64,000 nt of DNA from an uncultured Collinsella sp. (lineage in GTDB: Bacteria > Actinomycetota > Coriobacteriia > Coriobacteriales > Coriobacteriaceae): positions 1 to 64,000 of the forward strand of contig CASDZW010000022.1 of NCBI GenBank assembly GCA_949285915.1. The letters run 5' to 3'. Below are positions 63,547 through 64,000 of the stretch, in pieces. Below the pieces are notes generated by a model. It had not been told where the DNA came from and ran no database searches. It saw only the letters and a list, made by a program, of their open reading frames with translations. How positions within the stretch are numbered: position 1 is the stretch's first letter; each line of letters opens with the position of its first letter. The position numbers were made by a program, and so were the translations under genes.

Positions 63547-64000
63547 ATGCCGCGCGTTCTTACCACCATCGGCAAAATCCTCGGCGTCATTTTGATTGTG
63601 CTCGCCCTTGCCATCGGCCTCATCTACTTCTTCGTCCTGCAATATCCAGAGCTCGACAGCAACCCCACGCAGGACAAGTGGTATCGCGTCTCCAGCCCGC
63701 AGATGGTCTGCTCGGACGGAAGCCCGTACCGGGCGCTTTACAAGCAAGGTAGCGCCAAGCGCGTGCTCATCTACCTCGCCGGCGGCGGCGTGAGCATTAA
63801 CGAGGAAACCGCGGCAGGCGACTTCTACAACAAAAGTGAGATTGGAATCGACGCGCTCGCCAACCTCACGATGAACATGGGAGGCATCGCGAGCGATATC
63901 GAGGGGAGCCCCTTTGCCGACTGGACTGTCATCGCCTTCCCCTATGCCACGGGCGACTTTCACGTGGGGACCGGGGATTTCCCCTATACCGACCAGGACG
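63547..64000 (+). CDS. pectinacetylesterase-like hydrolase, 5' part
   Basis: First 151 residues, running off the right edge. An N-terminal helix (about 8-30) is followed by SPYRALYKQGSAKRVLIYLAGGGVSIN and the WTVIAFPYATGDFHVGTG stretch, as in pectinacetylesterase-family hydrolases. The catalytic triad lies mainly beyond the window. AAAGGATGG precedes the ATG. It is divergent from TetR. Confidence 0.72.
   Translation, partial: MPRVLTTIGKILGVILIVLALAIGLIYFFVLQYPELDSNPTQDKWYRVSSPQMVCSDGSPYRALYKQGSAKRVLIYLAGGGVSINEETAAGDFYNKSEIGIDALANLTMNMGGIASDIEGSPFADWTVIAFPYATGDFHVGTGDFPYTDQD

Overview
The window is GC-rich bacterial chromosome with short intergenic gaps, long same-strand gene runs and tRNAs whose CCA ends are mostly encoded. 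Three things point to a high-GC Gram-positive, most like the Coriobacteriia (Collinsella and relatives): the actinobacterial order uvrC / rapZ / whiA / gap / pgk / tpiA, the many peptide-type ABC importers with RR-motif lipoprotein signals, and the GMSGSGRT P-loop of RapZ. The genus is an inference from style and synteny, not a database match.

Layout. 1-5.8 kb: a Tet(M)-like ribosomal GTPase (cut by the left edge), ndk, argH and argG, with a PIN-type toxin-antitoxin pair between argH and argG. 6-15.2 kb: accessory genes, namely a HAD phosphatase, an MFS transporter, cysteine desulfidase (cyuA), a DUF2975/HTH pair, a lone HigA-type regulator, a GNAT, an alkA-ogt DNA-alkylation repair operon and a CmpB-like membrane protein. 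Four tRNAs (Val, Gly, Cys, Leu) lie at 14-19.1 kb. 15.7-18.9 kb holds a partner-switching module: a PAS/SpoIIE-type phosphatase and a fused anti-anti-sigma/anti-sigma-kinase protein. 19.2-27.3 kb is a peptide ABC importer (substrate-binding protein plus B, C, D, F) with a second binding protein. 27.5-35.8 kb is the glycolytic and morphogenesis block secG, gpmI, tpiA, pgk, gap, whiA, rapZ; a REP-associated transposase sits between gpmI and secG, and tpiA is broken by a frameshifting deletion. 35.9-44.7 kb is a sialic-acid locus (nanE, nanK, nanA-type lyase, Opp-type ABC importer with a fused permease-ATPase) lying between rapZ and uvrC. 44.8-53.4 kb carries uvrC, murJ, ybaK, a frameshifted NlpC/P60 hydrolase and uvrA. 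53.4-64 kb holds a DUF389 protein, a flavin reductase, a NifX-type protein, LysR with two aldo/keto reductases, an NTF2-like protein, a histidine phosphatase, amt-glnK, a PPOX-fold protein, a TetR regulator and the start of a pectinacetylesterase-like protein.

How the genes work together. The two Opp-type importers feed peptide and, probably, sialic acid uptake; the nan enzymes would convert sialic acid to GlcNAc-6-P for entry into the glycolytic block nearby. argG and argH make arginine. uvrA, uvrC, alkA and ogt are DNA repair genes. amt-glnK handles ammonium.

The least explained material is non-coding. Two copies of a structured element (21093-21190 and 57887-57961) share near-identical internal sequences around variable stems, and both begin 8-9 nt after a stop codon in the sense orientation. 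There are three MITE-like inverted-repeat elements (11776-11964, 15562-15713, 59992-60117), a 22-bp repeat shared by distant loci, and TTATGCG/CGCATAA palindromes at two loci.
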